Source: Limnohabitans sp. Rim8
GTDB lineage: Bacteria; Pseudomonadota; Gammaproteobacteria; Burkholderiales; Burkholderiaceae_C
Reading direction: 5' to 3'
Assembly (NCBI RefSeq): GCF_945869175.1
Contig: NZ_CAMBNZ010000005.1
Span: 1-64,000 of the forward strand
Length of the DNA stretch: 64,000 nucleotides
The position numbers and the translations under genes were made by a program. Positions 17,518 through 26,483 of the stretch are shown piece by piece. Below the pieces are notes generated by a model. It searched no databases. It had not been told where the DNA came from and saw only the letters and a list, made by a program, of their open reading frames with translations. The first letter of the stretch is position 1. The number at the start of each line of letters is the position of its first letter.

Positions 17518-19380
17518 TTACTCCACGGTCACGCTCTTGGCCAAATTCCTCGGCTTGTCCACATCCGTCCCCCGCGCACACGCCGTGTGGTAGCTCAGCA
17601 ACTGCAACGGCACCACATGCAAGATGGGTGAGAGCACGCCATAGTGCTCGGGCATGCGGATGACGTTGACGCCTTCGCTGCTCTCGATCTTCGTGCCGCC
17701 GTCGGCCAGCACATAGAGCACGCCGCCACGCGCGCGGACTTCCTGCATGTTGCTCTTGAGCTTTTCCAGCAGTTGGTCATTGGGAGCCACGGTGACCACG
17801 GGCATGGCGCTGGTCACCAGGGCCAGCGGGCCGTGTTTCAACTCACCTGCCGCATAGGCTTCGGCGTGGATGTAAGTGATTTCTTTGAGTTTGAGCGCGC
17901 CTTCCAGCGCAATCGGGTAGTGCGTGCCCCGTCCCAGGAAGAGCGCGTTTTCTTTGCTGGCGAATTCTTGTGACCAGGCGATGATTTGAGGCTCCAGCGC
18001 CAGCACGGCTTGCAGCGCGGCGGGCAGGCGGCGCATGGCTTTGATGTGGGCGGCTTCTTCGGCATCACTGAGGCGACCCTTGGTCTGCGCCAGCGCCAGC
18101 GTCAGCAAAAACAAGCCGGCCAGTTGTGTGGTGAAGGCCTTGGTCGAGGCCACACCGATCTCGGTCCCTGCGCGGGTCACGTAGGCGTGTTTGCATTCGC
18201 GCACCATGGCGCTGGTGGACACATTGCAGATCGTCAGCGTGTGCAGTTGCCCCAAGCTTTGTGCGTGGCGCAAAGCCGCCAGGGTGTCGGCGGTCTCGCC
18301 GCTTTGGGTGATGGTGACGATCAGGGTGCTCGGGTTGGGCACCGATTCACGGTAGCGGTATTCGCTGGCGATCTCCACCTGACAGGGCACTTTGGCGATC
18401 GCTTCAATCCAGTACTTGGCCACACAGCCGCTGTAGTAACTGGTGCCGCACGCCAAGATCAGCACATTGTCGATGGCCTTGAACGTTGAATAAGCGCCGT
18501 CGCCAAACAGCTCGGGCGTGATGCCCTCCACGCCTTCGAGCGTATCGGCAATGGCGCGGGGTTGCTCGAAAATTTCCTTTTGCATGTAGTGGCGGTAAGG
18601 GCCGAGTTCGGCCGCACCACTGTGGGCGTGCACGGTTTTCACAGTGCGGGTCACGGCCTTGTGTTCGCGGTCCACCACCCAGTATTTGCCCAGCTGGATG
18701 TCGACCACGTCGCCCTCTTCCAGGTAGACGATCTGGTCGGTCACACCCGCCAAAGCCATGGCGTCGCTGGCCAAAAAGGTTTCGCCCTGGCCCACACCCA
18801 AAATGAGCGGCGAGCCTGCGCGTGCACCGATCACGCGCTGGGGCTCATCTTTGTGGAACACGGCAATCGCATAGGCACCATGGAGCTGACGAATGGCGGT
18901 CTTGACGGCTTCAAACAAATCACCGTCGTACAAACTGTCCACCAGGTGGGCGATGACCTCGGTGTCGGTCTGGCTCAAAAACAGATAGCCCTTGGCTTGC
19001 AGGGCGGCACGCAGTTCTTCGTGGTTTTCGATGATGCCGTTGTGCACCAAAGCCACCTTGCCCGGCTTGGTGTCTGCTGCGCCCGTGCCGTGACTGAAGT
19101 GCGGGTGGGCGTTGTGCACGGCAGGTGCGCCGTGCGTGGCCCAGCGGGTATGGGCGATGCCGGTGCCGCCTTCGATGTGGTCGGCCGTGACTTGGTCTAT
19201 GAGTTCGGCCACGCGTGAAGTGCTGCGGGCACGCTGCAGGCCTCCCGTGCCGCCGTTCAGACTGGCCGAGTGCACAGCCACCCCGCAGGAGTCATAACCC
19301 CGGTATTCGAGCCGCTGCAGGCCCTGCACCAAGATGGGAACGATGTTGCGGGAAGAAACGGCGCCGACGATGCCACACCT
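17518..19380 (-). CDS. glmS: Glucosamine-fructose-6-phosphate aminotransferase GlmS, AGG in place of start codon
   Basis: Makes glucosamine-6-phosphate from fructose-6-phosphate and glutamine, the first step to UDP-GlcNAc. The glutaminase domain begins [11 protein letters not shown], where Cys must be the N-terminal nucleophile after Met removal; [14 protein letters not shown] and two SIS domains follow, ending LAKSVTVE. The codon before Cys is AGG, not ATG, although AGGAG sits 7 bases upstream at ideal spacing. The only other in-frame initiator is a TTG at 19443, which would add 22 residues before the catalytic Cys. The rest of the ~620-residue protein is intact. The partner gene glmU lies at 22024-23442. 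Confidence 0.9.
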   Translation of the reverse strand, partial: RCGIVGAVSSRNIVPILVQGLQRLEYRGYDSCGVAVHSASLNGGTGGLQRARSTSRVAELIDQVTADHIEGGTGIAHTRWATHGAPAVHNAHPHFSHGTGAADTKPGKVALVHNGIIENHEELRAALQAKGYLFLSQTDTEVIAHLVDSLYDGDLFEAVKTAIRQLHGAYAIAVFHKDEPQRVIGARAGSPLILGVGQGETFLASDAMALAGVTDQIVYLEEGDVVDIQLGKYWVVDREHKAVTRTVKTVHAHSGAAELGPYRHYMQKEIFEQPRAIADTLEGVEGITPELFGDGAYSTFKAIDNVLILACGTSYYSGCVAKYWIEAIAKVPCQVEIASEYRYRESVPNPSTLIVTITQSGETADTLAALRHAQSLGQLHTLTICNVSTSAMVRECKHAYVTRAGTEIGVASTKAFTTQLAGLFLLTLALAQTKGRLSDAEEAAHIKAMRRLPAALQAVLALEPQIIAWSQEFASKENALFLGRGTHYPIALEGALKLKEITYIHAEAYAAGELKHGPLALVTSAMPVVTVAPNDQLLEKLKSNMQEVRARGGVLYVLADGGTKIESSEGVNVIRMPEHYGVLSPILHVVPLQLLSYHTACARGTDVDKPRNLAKSVTVE

Positions 19381-19452
19381 GGGGATGCTCCTGAAAGGGT
19401 GGATGAGCGATGGTAGGCAGACTTCACTAAAATATCCGATCAATTTTTGGAA

Positions 19453-19509
19453 CTTAATGGATTTTTATTTCACTATAATTCATTAATGGAATTTAATTTC
19501 AATAAAATT
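19453..19509 (+). promoter_or_regulatory. AT-rich tandem 28-bp repeats with consensus -10, candidate Lrp-type operator
   Basis: Copies at 19453-19480 and 19482-19509 match at 23 of 28 positions, with a 29-bp period and the shared core TTAATGGA. Copy 1 contains a perfect TATAAT (19474-19479), which would start transcription about 30 bases before the regulator ATG. The segment lies between glmS and the divergent Lrp-type gene, where these regulators usually bind cooperatively to repeated sites. Confidence 0.55.
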
Positions 19510-19515
19510 TAATTT

Positions 19516-19995
19516 ATGGAATCCAATGAACTCGATGCGATCGACCTGCAACTGCTCGACAGCTTGCAGCACGACGCCAGCCTGAGCAATGTGGCGCTGG
19601 CCGACAAGGTCAATGTCTCACCCCCCACCTGCCTGCGCCGTGTCAAGCGCTTGATCGAAGGTGGGTGGGTTGAGCGGCAGGTGGCTGTGCTCAGCACCGA
19701 CCTGCTCGCCGCCACCTTGGGCTACGGCCTCACGGCATTGGTCGAGGTGTCACTGGACAAGCAAGGCAGTGAACACTTGGACGCCTTTGAAGCCCGCGCC
19801 GTGGCGAACGAAGCGGTGCAACAGTGCTGGCGCGTGTCGCCAGGCCCCGACTTCATGCTGGTGCTGCAGGCCCGTGACATGCCGCATTACCTGGCCTTGA
19901 GCCAAACGCTGTTCACACAGGATGCCAATGTGCGCAATGTGAAGGCATTCTTTGCAACCAAACGGGCAAAGTTCACCACCACTTGGCCTATTTGA
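19516..19995 (+). CDS. Lrp/AsnC family transcriptional regulator
   Basis: 159 aa. N-terminal helix-turn-helix (LDAIDLQLLDSLQHDASLSN, then SPPTCLRRVKRLIEGGWVER) and a C-terminal AsnC/RAM ligand domain. These proteins form octamers and answer amino acids. It diverges from glmS and likely represses itself through the AT-rich repeats upstream. No ribosome site precedes the ATG. The target is unknown; glmS is the only divergent neighbour. Confidence 0.88.
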   Translation: MESNELDAIDLQLLDSLQHDASLSNVALADKVNVSPPTCLRRVKRLIEGGWVERQVAVLSTDLLAATLGYGLTALVEVSLDKQGSEHLDAFEARAVANEAVQQCWRVSPGPDFMLVLQARDMPHYLALSQTLFTQDANVRNVKAFFATKRAKFTTTWPI

Positions 19996-20103
19996 TGACG
20001 CACTTTTCTCGAAAGTGCCAATAACTTTCATCAATTTGTCGCAATTGAATGATTTCATGGCGTTTTGGAATGCAACGTACAGGTAATTAAACCGATCATC
20101 ACC

Positions 20104-21960
20104 ATGAATAAAATTCATTTCGCAAAATCTTTTCTCAGTGTGAGCTTGTTGGCCGTTGTTTTGACTGGCTGTGGAGGCGAATCTGAAGTCACTACCCCAC
20201 CCATCAGCTTGACATTGCTGCACATCAACGACCACCATTCGCGCCTTGATGAGGAAAGCACAACACTTCAACTGCCTAATGCTGCAGGGGCAACCAAGTC
20301 GGTGACCTTGCCAATGGGTGGGTTTGCGCGCGTCGCAGCAGCCATGAGCGAAGAATCAGCAAAAAGCACCAACGTCATCAAACTGCATGCTGGCGATGCC
20401 CTGACTGGAGACTTGTACTTTACCCAAAGTGAAGGCGAGGCGGATGCGATTGCCATGAATACCGTTTGTTTCGACGCCATGTCTTTTGGCAACCACGAGT
20501 TTGATACTGGCGATACAGGCTTGTCCAAGTTCATCGGTTTTTTGAACAAGGACCCCAAAAAGTGCCAAACACCCTTGCTGTCGTCCAACGTCAGCACCAG
20601 CACAACATCCCCTATCGCAGGAAAATTTCTGCCCTACACCACTGTGACCCGTGATGGTCAAAAAATTGGCATTGTGGGTGTGACGATTTCACAGAAAACC
20701 AAAAATGCGTCACGCCCCGACGTCACCACCATGTTCAGCGATGAGGTCATCAGCACCCAAAGTGCCATTGACACACTCACCAGCCAAGGCGTCAACAAAA
20801 TCATTGTCATGAGCCATGTGGGCTATGAGTTCGACGTCACGAAATTAGCGACAAAGCTCAGAGGAGTCGATGTGGTGGTGGGTGGTGACTCCCACACACT
20901 GCTGGGTCCAGACAGCATGAAAAGTTTTGGTTTATCACCCGAGGGCTCCTACCCCACCAAGTTGACCAATGCGGGTGGTCAGCCTGTTTGTGTGGTTCAA
21001 GCTTGGCAATACAGCTACGTGGTCGGGAAACTCAAGGTGGAATTCGACAGCAAGGGCAATGTGAGCGCTTGTCAAGGTGCGCCCATGGTGCTGGTAGGCG
21101 ACACATTCAAAGAGGGCTCAACCGTCTCCAATGCGAGCGATGCCGCTGCGTATAAAAAAGCTTTGACTGATTCAGGCGTCTTCAGGTTGACAACGCCTTT
21201 GACCGAAACGGTGACGGCTTTGAAGCCATTCAGCGATGCCAAAGTCGCTTTGGGTTCGGTTTTGGTGGGTAAATCATCCGAAAACCTGTGCTTGCGTCGT
21301 GTCCCTGGCATTGGTGCCAAAAGCGATGTCACACGCTCTAGCTTGGGCGACATCTGCAACAAAGATGCCGGTGTCGTTGCCCGTGGTGGCGACATACAAC
21401 AACTCGTAGCGCAAGCCTTTTTGTTGCAAGGCCAAACTTTTGGTGGCGCTGACATCGCATTGCAAAACGCTGGAGGTGTTCGCATTGACATTGCATCAGG
21501 CGACATCACCGTTGGCAAGGTCTACACACTTTTACCCTTCAAAAACGTTTTGGTTCGCATCCCTATGACGGGTCAGCAGGTGAAAGACACTGTTGAAGAC
21601 GGCATTGACTCGATGTTGGGTAACAACGGGGGCACGGGCTCCGGTGCATATCCCTACACTGCAGGTTTGCGTTTTGACGTGGATATCACCAAAGTCAAAG
21701 GCTCACGTGCAAGCAATCTTGAAATCCAGAGCAATGGTCAGTGGGTCAGCTTTGATTTGAGCAAAACCTACAAAGTCATCACCAACGACTTTACAGCGGG
21801 TGGCGGCGACAACTATTTGACTCTCAAAGGTATTGACAAGAGCCTCAAGGAAAACACCTTCTTGGATTATGCGGACTCCTTTCTGCAGTACGTCAAGAAG
21901 AACCCGGCCTTGTCAAAGCCAGCGACCAGCACTTTCAGCACAAAAAGCTATCGTGAGTAA
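20104..21960 (+). CDS. 5'-nucleotidase/UshA-type metallophosphatase lipoprotein
   Basis: 618 aa from MNKIHFAKSFLS. Signal peptide with lipobox LTGC at about residue 20, so probably membrane-anchored in the periplasm. The metallophosphoesterase domain shows HINDHHS, GDALTGD, GNHEFD, HVGYEFD and GGDSH, all dimetal ligands. The C-terminal 5_nucleotid_C domain has QNAGGVRIDI and NDFTAGGGDNYLTL for substrate binding. It likely releases phosphate from extracellular nucleotides. Relatively AT-rich codon use and numerous Lys residues set it slightly apart from its neighbours. A strong terminator follows. Confidence 0.88.
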   Translation: MNKIHFAKSFLSVSLLAVVLTGCGGESEVTTPPISLTLLHINDHHSRLDEESTTLQLPNAAGATKSVTLPMGGFARVAAAMSEESAKSTNVIKLHAGDALTGDLYFTQSEGEADAIAMNTVCFDAMSFGNHEFDTGDTGLSKFIGFLNKDPKKCQTPLLSSNVSTSTTSPIAGKFLPYTTVTRDGQKIGIVGVTISQKTKNASRPDVTTMFSDEVISTQSAIDTLTSQGVNKIIVMSHVGYEFDVTKLATKLRGVDVVVGGDSHTLLGPDSMKSFGLSPEGSYPTKLTNAGGQPVCVVQAWQYSYVVGKLKVEFDSKGNVSACQGAPMVLVGDTFKEGSTVSNASDAAAYKKALTDSGVFRLTTPLTETVTALKPFSDAKVALGSVLVGKSSENLCLRRVPGIGAKSDVTRSSLGDICNKDAGVVARGGDIQQLVAQAFLLQGQTFGGADIALQNAGGVRIDIASGDITVGKVYTLLPFKNVLVRIPMTGQQVKDTVEDGIDSMLGNNGGTGSGAYPYTAGLRFDVDITKVKGSRASNLEIQSNGQWVSFDLSKTYKVITNDFTAGGGDNYLTLKGIDKSLKENTFLDYADSFLQYVKKNPALSKPATSTFSTKSYRE

Positions 21961-21979
21961 TTGATCGCGACCGATCCAG

Positions 21980-22012
21980 CGCCAAGCCTTTGCAGGCTTG
22001 GCGTTCTTTTTT
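21980..22012 (+). terminator. Rho-independent terminator of the 5'-nucleotidase gene
   Basis: Perfect 10-bp stem CGCCAAGCCT / AGGCTTGGCG with loop TTGC, then TTCTTTTTT. It acts on the plus strand, between the nucleotidase and the convergent glmU. Confidence 0.92.
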
Positions 22013-22023
22013 GACCACGATCT

Positions 22024-23442
22024 TTAGCCAAAATGTTTTTTTGAAGTTTTGTCAGGCCGCTTCCAGTTGGCAATGCTGACCTGTTTGCCCCGCCCCACGC
22101 TCAATGCGCCGGGATCGGTGCTCTTGGTGATCGTCGAGCCACCGCCTACAGTGCCGCCCGCCCCAATCGTCACCGGTGCCACCAGCACGCAGTTGCTGCC
22201 AATGTGCACATCGGCCTCGATCACGGTGCGGTGTTTGTTGGCACCGTCGTAATTGGCGGTGATGCTGCCCGCGCCGTAGTTCACACGCTCGCCCACGGTG
22301 GCATCGCCCAAATAGGCCAGGTGGTTGGCTTTGGCCCCAGCGGCCATCGTTGAATTTTTGACCTCGACAAAGTTGCCGATGTGCACCTCAGGGCCGAGCT
22401 GCGCACCGGGGCGCAGGCGAGCAAATGGGCCAACCAGCGCACGCTCACCCACCGACACACCTGATTTCTCGCCGTCGATGTGCGTGAAGGGGTGAATGAC
22501 CGCACCCGCCGCGATGGTGCAATTGGCGATGACACAGTGCGCGCCGACCTTCACGCCCTCGCCCAAGGACACCTGGCCTTCAAAAATGCAATTCACGTCG
22601 ATCTCGACATCTTGCGCACAATCGAGTTGTCCGCGCAGGTCAAAGCGGGACGGGTCTTTCAGGCGCACACCCTGTTCCATCAGGCGGTTCGCCTGGCGCA
22701 GTTGGTGGGCGCGCTCCAGCTCGGCCAGTTGCAAGGGGCTGTTGATGCCCGCCACCTGCAGCGGGTCCTTGATCTTGTGCGCCACCACAGGCACGCCGTC
22801 TGCCACGGCCAACTTGACCACATCGGTCAGGTAATACTCGCCCTGAGCGTTCTGGTTGTCGATGCGACTGAGCCAGCTTTTGAGAAGCTCGGTGGGCACG
22901 GCCATGATGCCGCTGTACACCTCCTGAATTTGACGTTGGGCGTCGGTGGCGTCTTTGTGCTCCACGATGGCTTGCACCGCATCGCCCTGCCGCACGATGC
23001 GACCATAACCCGTCGGGTCAACGAAGTCGATGGTGAGCAGCGCCAATTTGTCACCGCCACACATGGCGATCAGTGCTTGCAGGGTATCGGCCTCGGTCAA
23101 AGGCACATCGCCCGATAAAACAATCACCACCCCATCGTTGGCCAGCACGGGGACCGCCTGCTGCACGGCATGGCCTGTGCCCAACTGGGGCTCTTGGCGG
23201 ACGCATTGCACCGCCAACGCCTGACCCGGTGCCAACACCCAAGGCTCCACCTGGTCAGCGCCATGGCCGGTGATGACCACGGCCGAGCGGGCATTCAGCT
23301 GGGCTGCTGTGTTCAGCACATGCTGTACCAGTGGCACGCCTGCCAGACGCTGCAACACTTTGGGCAAGCGGCTTTTCATGCGGGTGCCTTTGCCGGCGGC
23401 CATCACGACGACATCAACGGGAAACGGGATGCTCAAGCTCAT
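22024..23442 (-). CDS. glmU: Bifunctional UDP-N-acetylglucosamine pyrophosphorylase / GlcN-1-P acetyltransferase GlmU
   Basis: Last two steps to UDP-GlcNAc. 472 aa. The N-terminal uridyltransferase has VVMAAGKGTRMKSRLPKVL (about residues 12-30) and the metal-site region SGDVPL. The C-terminal left-handed beta-helix acetyltransferase shows hexapeptide repeats and NYDGANKHRT with catalytic His. It lies in the same 6-kb region as glmS but is separated from it by two unrelated genes. Confidence 0.96.
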   Translation of the reverse strand: MSLSIPFPVDVVVMAAGKGTRMKSRLPKVLQRLAGVPLVQHVLNTAAQLNARSAVVITGHGADQVEPWVLAPGQALAVQCVRQEPQLGTGHAVQQAVPVLANDGVVIVLSGDVPLTEADTLQALIAMCGGDKLALLTIDFVDPTGYGRIVRQGDAVQAIVEHKDATDAQRQIQEVYSGIMAVPTELLKSWLSRIDNQNAQGEYYLTDVVKLAVADGVPVVAHKIKDPLQVAGINSPLQLAELERAHQLRQANRLMEQGVRLKDPSRFDLRGQLDCAQDVEIDVNCIFEGQVSLGEGVKVGAHCVIANCTIAAGAVIHPFTHIDGEKSGVSVGERALVGPFARLRPGAQLGPEVHIGNFVEVKNSTMAAGAKANHLAYLGDATVGERVNYGAGSITANYDGANKHRTVIEADVHIGSNCVLVAPVTIGAGGTVGGGSTITKSTDPGALSVGRGKQVSIANWKRPDKTSKKHFG

Positions 23443-23567
23443 GGGTCTCTTTCTGAGGCTGTCCTCAGTTCGGTTTCAGCCAACAAGTCTGGATTATCAC
23501 CAGACTGTGCCAAGCTGAGCGGCAACGATGGGCTGGATCCTCTGCAGGATTTTGTAAAAGGTACACA

Positions 23568-23774
23568 ATGAGTAAAAAAGTGGCTTGGCTCAGCCCCAAA
23601 CCAAATCCACGACCGGGAACGGGCAAACCCTACTTTGCGAACCATTGCATGCGATCACCCCCCTCGAACCTGACTTGGAATACCAGCGCCCAATGTTCAG
23701 TCTCGTCCTTTCAGAGTTTGAACGGAACGGGCACACCGATTCAGTGGCCTGTCCTTTTGGCGGGCAACACATGA
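23568..23774 (+). CDS. Possible small ORF translationally coupled to the DUF6279 lipoprotein
   Basis: 68 aa, MSKKVAWLSPKPNPRPGTGK onward, no recognised domain. Support: AAAGG six bases before ATG, and its TGA overlaps the ATG of the next gene by 4 bp (ATGA), as in coupled genes. Against: no similarity I recognise and a frame that shifts composition midway. It could be a leader ORF or chance. Otherwise 23443-23770 carries only the glmU and lipoprotein promoters. Confidence 0.35.
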   Translation: MSKKVAWLSPKPNPRPGTGKPYFANHCMRSPPSNLTWNTSAQCSVSSFQSLNGTGTPIQWPVLLAGNT

Positions 23775-24628
23775 CACGCCTTTGGCTCTCGCTCATTGGG
23801 TTTCTGCTGCTGCAAGGCTGCAGCGCCATCAAACTGGGCTACCAGCAACTGCCTACCTTGTCTTATTGGTGGCTCGACAGCACGGTGTCGTTCAGTGGCT
23901 CGCAAACGGCGGGGGCCAAACAGGCCATAGACAACCTCTACCAATGGCACCGCAGCGAAGAGTTAACAGCTTATGCCGAACTGCTTCAGCGCGCCCAGGT
24001 TTTGTCTGCCGGCCCTGTGCAGACAGAACAAGTGTGTCGTGTGTGGTCCGACGTGCAAACCCGACTGGACACTCTGATGCGCGAGGCTGTGGTGCAGGCG
24101 GCCCCAGTCGCCATGGCCTTGGGCCCTCGGCAGCTGAGCCATTTGGCTCGGCGCTGGGAAAGCCAAAACGAAGAATGGGAAAAAGAATGGTTGCTGGGCA
24201 GCGTCAGTGAGCGTCTTGAACGTCGTTTGGACAAAACACTGGAGCGCTACCGCTCCTTTTATGGTGAATTGACGCCAACTCAGGTCAGCTTGGTCAAGAC
24301 GCAATTGGCCCAATCCCCTTGGACGGCGGAGTGGGGCCGACAAGACCGCCAACGCCGACAACAAGACTTGCTCTCCACCTTACAGGGCATCAGCCAATAC
24401 AAGCTTTCGCAGGTCGAGGTGGAAGCCCAGCTTTGGGGGGTGTGGCAACGCTGGATGAAGCCGCCAGAGGCCGCTCAGCGTGCTGTGGTGCAAAACTTGT
24501 CGCAACGTGCCTGCGAGAACTTGGCTCAACTGCACAACGCCGCGACACCTGAGCAGCGCCAGCAGGCCACGCGCAGGCTGCGTGCCTATGAAAAAGATGT
24601 CAAAGACCTGGTCAAACCCAAACAGTGA
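23771..24628 (+). CDS. DUF6279-type lipoprotein
   Basis: 285 aa from ATG 23771 (an ATG at 23585 is in frame but would bury the signal peptide). Signal sequence MTRLWLSLIGFLLLQGCSAI with lipobox LQGC. The mature part is helical and Trp/Arg/Gln-rich (YQQLPTLSYWWLDS, EEWEKEWLLGSVSERLERRL), fitting the family of beta/gammaproteobacterial lipoproteins of unknown function. No enzyme motif. It may be coupled to the small ORF upstream. Confidence 0.75.
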   Translation: MTRLWLSLIGFLLLQGCSAIKLGYQQLPTLSYWWLDSTVSFSGSQTAGAKQAIDNLYQWHRSEELTAYAELLQRAQVLSAGPVQTEQVCRVWSDVQTRLDTLMREAVVQAAPVAMALGPRQLSHLARRWESQNEEWEKEWLLGSVSERLERRLDKTLERYRSFYGELTPTQVSLVKTQLAQSPWTAEWGRQDRQRRQQDLLSTLQGISQYKLSQVEVEAQLWGVWQRWMKPPEAAQRAVVQNLSQRACENLAQLHNAATPEQRQQATRRLRAYEKDVKDLVKPKQ

Positions 24629-24736
24629 TCCGCTCGAACACCTTGAATACTCCTGTCAATCCAAAAGTTTCAAGCCGTCTGAATTGATTGAATAAATCGT
24701 TTTTCAGTGTTTTTTGCATTTCGACCCTTGCCCTTG

Positions 24737-24764
24737 TTGCACCGCAGCAAAATTCACGTAGAAT
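24737..24764 (+). promoter_or_regulatory. Predicted promoter of the candidate small RNA
   Basis: TTGCAC (24737-24742) and TAGAAT (24759-24764) with a 16-bp spacer. Start predicted near 24771, just before a chain of three hairpins. Confidence 0.5.
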
Positions 24765-24770
24765 TGTGAA

Positions 24771-24860
24771 CAAGCGTGCTTTTTTGCACGCACCTGTTGT
24801 CTCCTCCACCCTCTGAAAAGGTGGATTTGCCCCAAGCCGCAAGGCTTGGGGCATTTTTTT
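24771..24860 (+). ncRNA. Candidate ~90-nt small RNA or ilvA leader ending in a strong terminator
   Basis: Hairpin 1 pairs GCGTGC with GCACGC around T6 (24774-24791). A pyrimidine-rich linker TGTCTCCTCC (anti-Shine-Dalgarno-like) leads into hairpin 2 (TCCACC/GGTGGA). It ends in a perfect 11-bp stem with a GCAA loop (24828-24853) and T7. A promoter fits its 5' end. Alternatively it is an attenuated leader of ilvA, whose ATG is 61 bp downstream, or the terminator of the lipoprotein gene 200 bp upstream. I found no leader-peptide ORF. Confidence 0.5.
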
Positions 24861-24921
24861 GGCCGCTATGATCAAGGCCACTCTCTTTTGGAGGCGGGGC
24901 TTGCCTTCGCCTGCGCTGGCC

Positions 24922-26469
24922 ATGACCACCAAACACCTCAAACCCGCCGACTACCTGATCAAAATTCTGAACGCCAAGGTCTATGACGTCGCCACCGAGT
25001 CGGCTTTGGAGTTCGCCCCCAACCTCTCTCGCCGCTTGGGAAACCAGGTGCTGTTGAAGCGTGAAGACCAGCAACCCGTGCACAGTTTCAAGCTGCGCGG
25101 GGCTTACAACAAAATGGCGCACTTGACGCCCGCCCAGCTGAAAAAAGGCGTGATCTGCGCCTCGGCTGGCAACCACGCCCAGGGCGTGGCGCTCAGCGCA
25201 AGCCGCCTGGGCACCAAGGCGGTGATCGTGATGCCCACCACCACACCGCAGGTCAAGGTCGACGCGGTCAAAGGCTTTGGGGGCCATGTGGTGCTGTTCG
25301 GCGACAGCTATTCCGATGCCCACAACCATGCATTGAGTCTGCAAAAAAAACAGGGCCTGACCTTTGTACACCCCTTTGACGACCCGGATGTCATCGCGGG
25401 CCAGGGCACCATTGCCATGGAAATGCTGAGCCAGCACCAAGGTCCGCTCGATGCGGTGTTTGTGGCCATTGGCGGTGGTGGTCTGATCAGTGGCGTGGCC
25501 AACTACATCAAGGCGGTGCGCCCCAAGGTGAAGGTGATCGGCGTACAAATGAACGACTCGAATGCCATGATGCAATCGGTTGCCGCCAACAAACGCTTGA
25601 CCTTGACGGACGTGGGCTTGTTCTCTGACGGCACGGCCGTGAAGCTGGTGGGCGAAGAAACTTTCCGGGTGGCCCGCAACTTGGTGGACGCTTACATGAC
25701 GGTGGACACCGACGCGGTGTGCGCGGCCATCAAAGATGTGTTTGTCGACACCCGCTCGATCGTGGAGCCCGCGGGGGCCCTGGCCGTGGCCGCCATCAAG
25801 CAGTATGTGGCCACACACAAAACCAAAGGCGAGACCTACGCCGCTATTTTGTGCGGCGCTAACATGAACTTTGACCGCCTGCGCTTTGTGGCCGAGCGGG
25901 CCGATGTGGGCGAAGAAAAAGAAGGGCTCTTTGCCGTGACCATTCCCGAAGAGCGGGGCAGTTTCAAGCGCTTTTTGGAGTTGATCGGTAGCCTGCCAGG
26001 CGGGCCGCGCAACGTGACCGAGTTCAATTACCGCATGAGCGACTCCGATCAAGCCCATGTGTTTTTGGGCCTGGGCACGCACGGCAAGGGCGAGAGCACC
26101 CAGATCACCGCCAACTTCAACAAGCAACAATTCAAGGCGCTGGACCTGACGCACGATGAACTGGCCAAAGAGCACATCCGCCATATGGTGGGCGGGCACT
26201 CGGATTTGTCACAAGACGAACGGTTGCTGCGCTTTGAGTTCCCGGAGCGTCCCGGGGCACTGCTGAAATTTTTGAGCCTGATGCGCCCGGGCTGGAACAT
26301 CAGCCTGTTTCATTACCGCAACCAAGGCGCCGACTACGGCCGCATTTTGGTGGGCATTCAGGTACCCAAACGAGACCACAAGGCCTTTGACAAATTTTTG
26401 CAGGCTTTAGGTTATCCCTACGCAGAGGAAACAGACAACCCGGTTTATCGTTTGTTTTTAAGGGCTTGA
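24922..26469 (+). CDS. ilvA: Threonine ammonia-lyase, biosynthetic
   Basis: Converts threonine to 2-oxobutyrate for isoleucine synthesis. 515 aa from MTTKHLKPADYLIKI, near the E. coli length of 514; a longer frame from 24859 overlaps the upstream terminator. PLP lysine K57 (HSFKLRGAYNKM), SAGNHAQGVALSA and the glycine-rich loop GGGGLISG are present. Two C-terminal ACT-like regulatory domains (RFEFPERPGALLKFL near residue 435) indicate feedback control by isoleucine/valine. Confidence 0.95.
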   Translation: MTTKHLKPADYLIKILNAKVYDVATESALEFAPNLSRRLGNQVLLKREDQQPVHSFKLRGAYNKMAHLTPAQLKKGVICASAGNHAQGVALSASRLGTKAVIVMPTTTPQVKVDAVKGFGGHVVLFGDSYSDAHNHALSLQKKQGLTFVHPFDDPDVIAGQGTIAMEMLSQHQGPLDAVFVAIGGGGLISGVANYIKAVRPKVKVIGVQMNDSNAMMQSVAANKRLTLTDVGLFSDGTAVKLVGEETFRVARNLVDAYMTVDTDAVCAAIKDVFVDTRSIVEPAGALAVAAIKQYVATHKTKGETYAAILCGANMNFDRLRFVAERADVGEEKEGLFAVTIPEERGSFKRFLELIGSLPGGPRNVTEFNYRMSDSDQAHVFLGLGTHGKGESTQITANFNKQQFKALDLTHDELAKEHIRHMVGGHSDLSQDERLLRFEFPERPGALLKFLSLMRPGWNISLFHYRNQGADYGRILVGIQVPKRDHKAFDKFLQALGYPYAEETDNPVYRLFLRA

Positions 26470-26483
26470 AGCCGGCTTGGGGA

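Noticed and set aside
19381-19452. Possible glmS ribozyme in the glmS leader
   Set aside because: The leader is short and I see none of the conserved ribozyme core; that riboswitch is mainly found in Gram-positive bacteria.
24771-24921. Classical leader-peptide attenuator for ilvA
   Set aside because: No short ORF with Ile/Val/Leu/Thr codon runs precedes the terminator, so ribosome-stall attenuation is not supported.
24754-26199. 481-codon minus-strand frame opposite ilvA
   Set aside because: Shadow of ilvA; it runs through the candidate small RNA and terminator and shows no domain.
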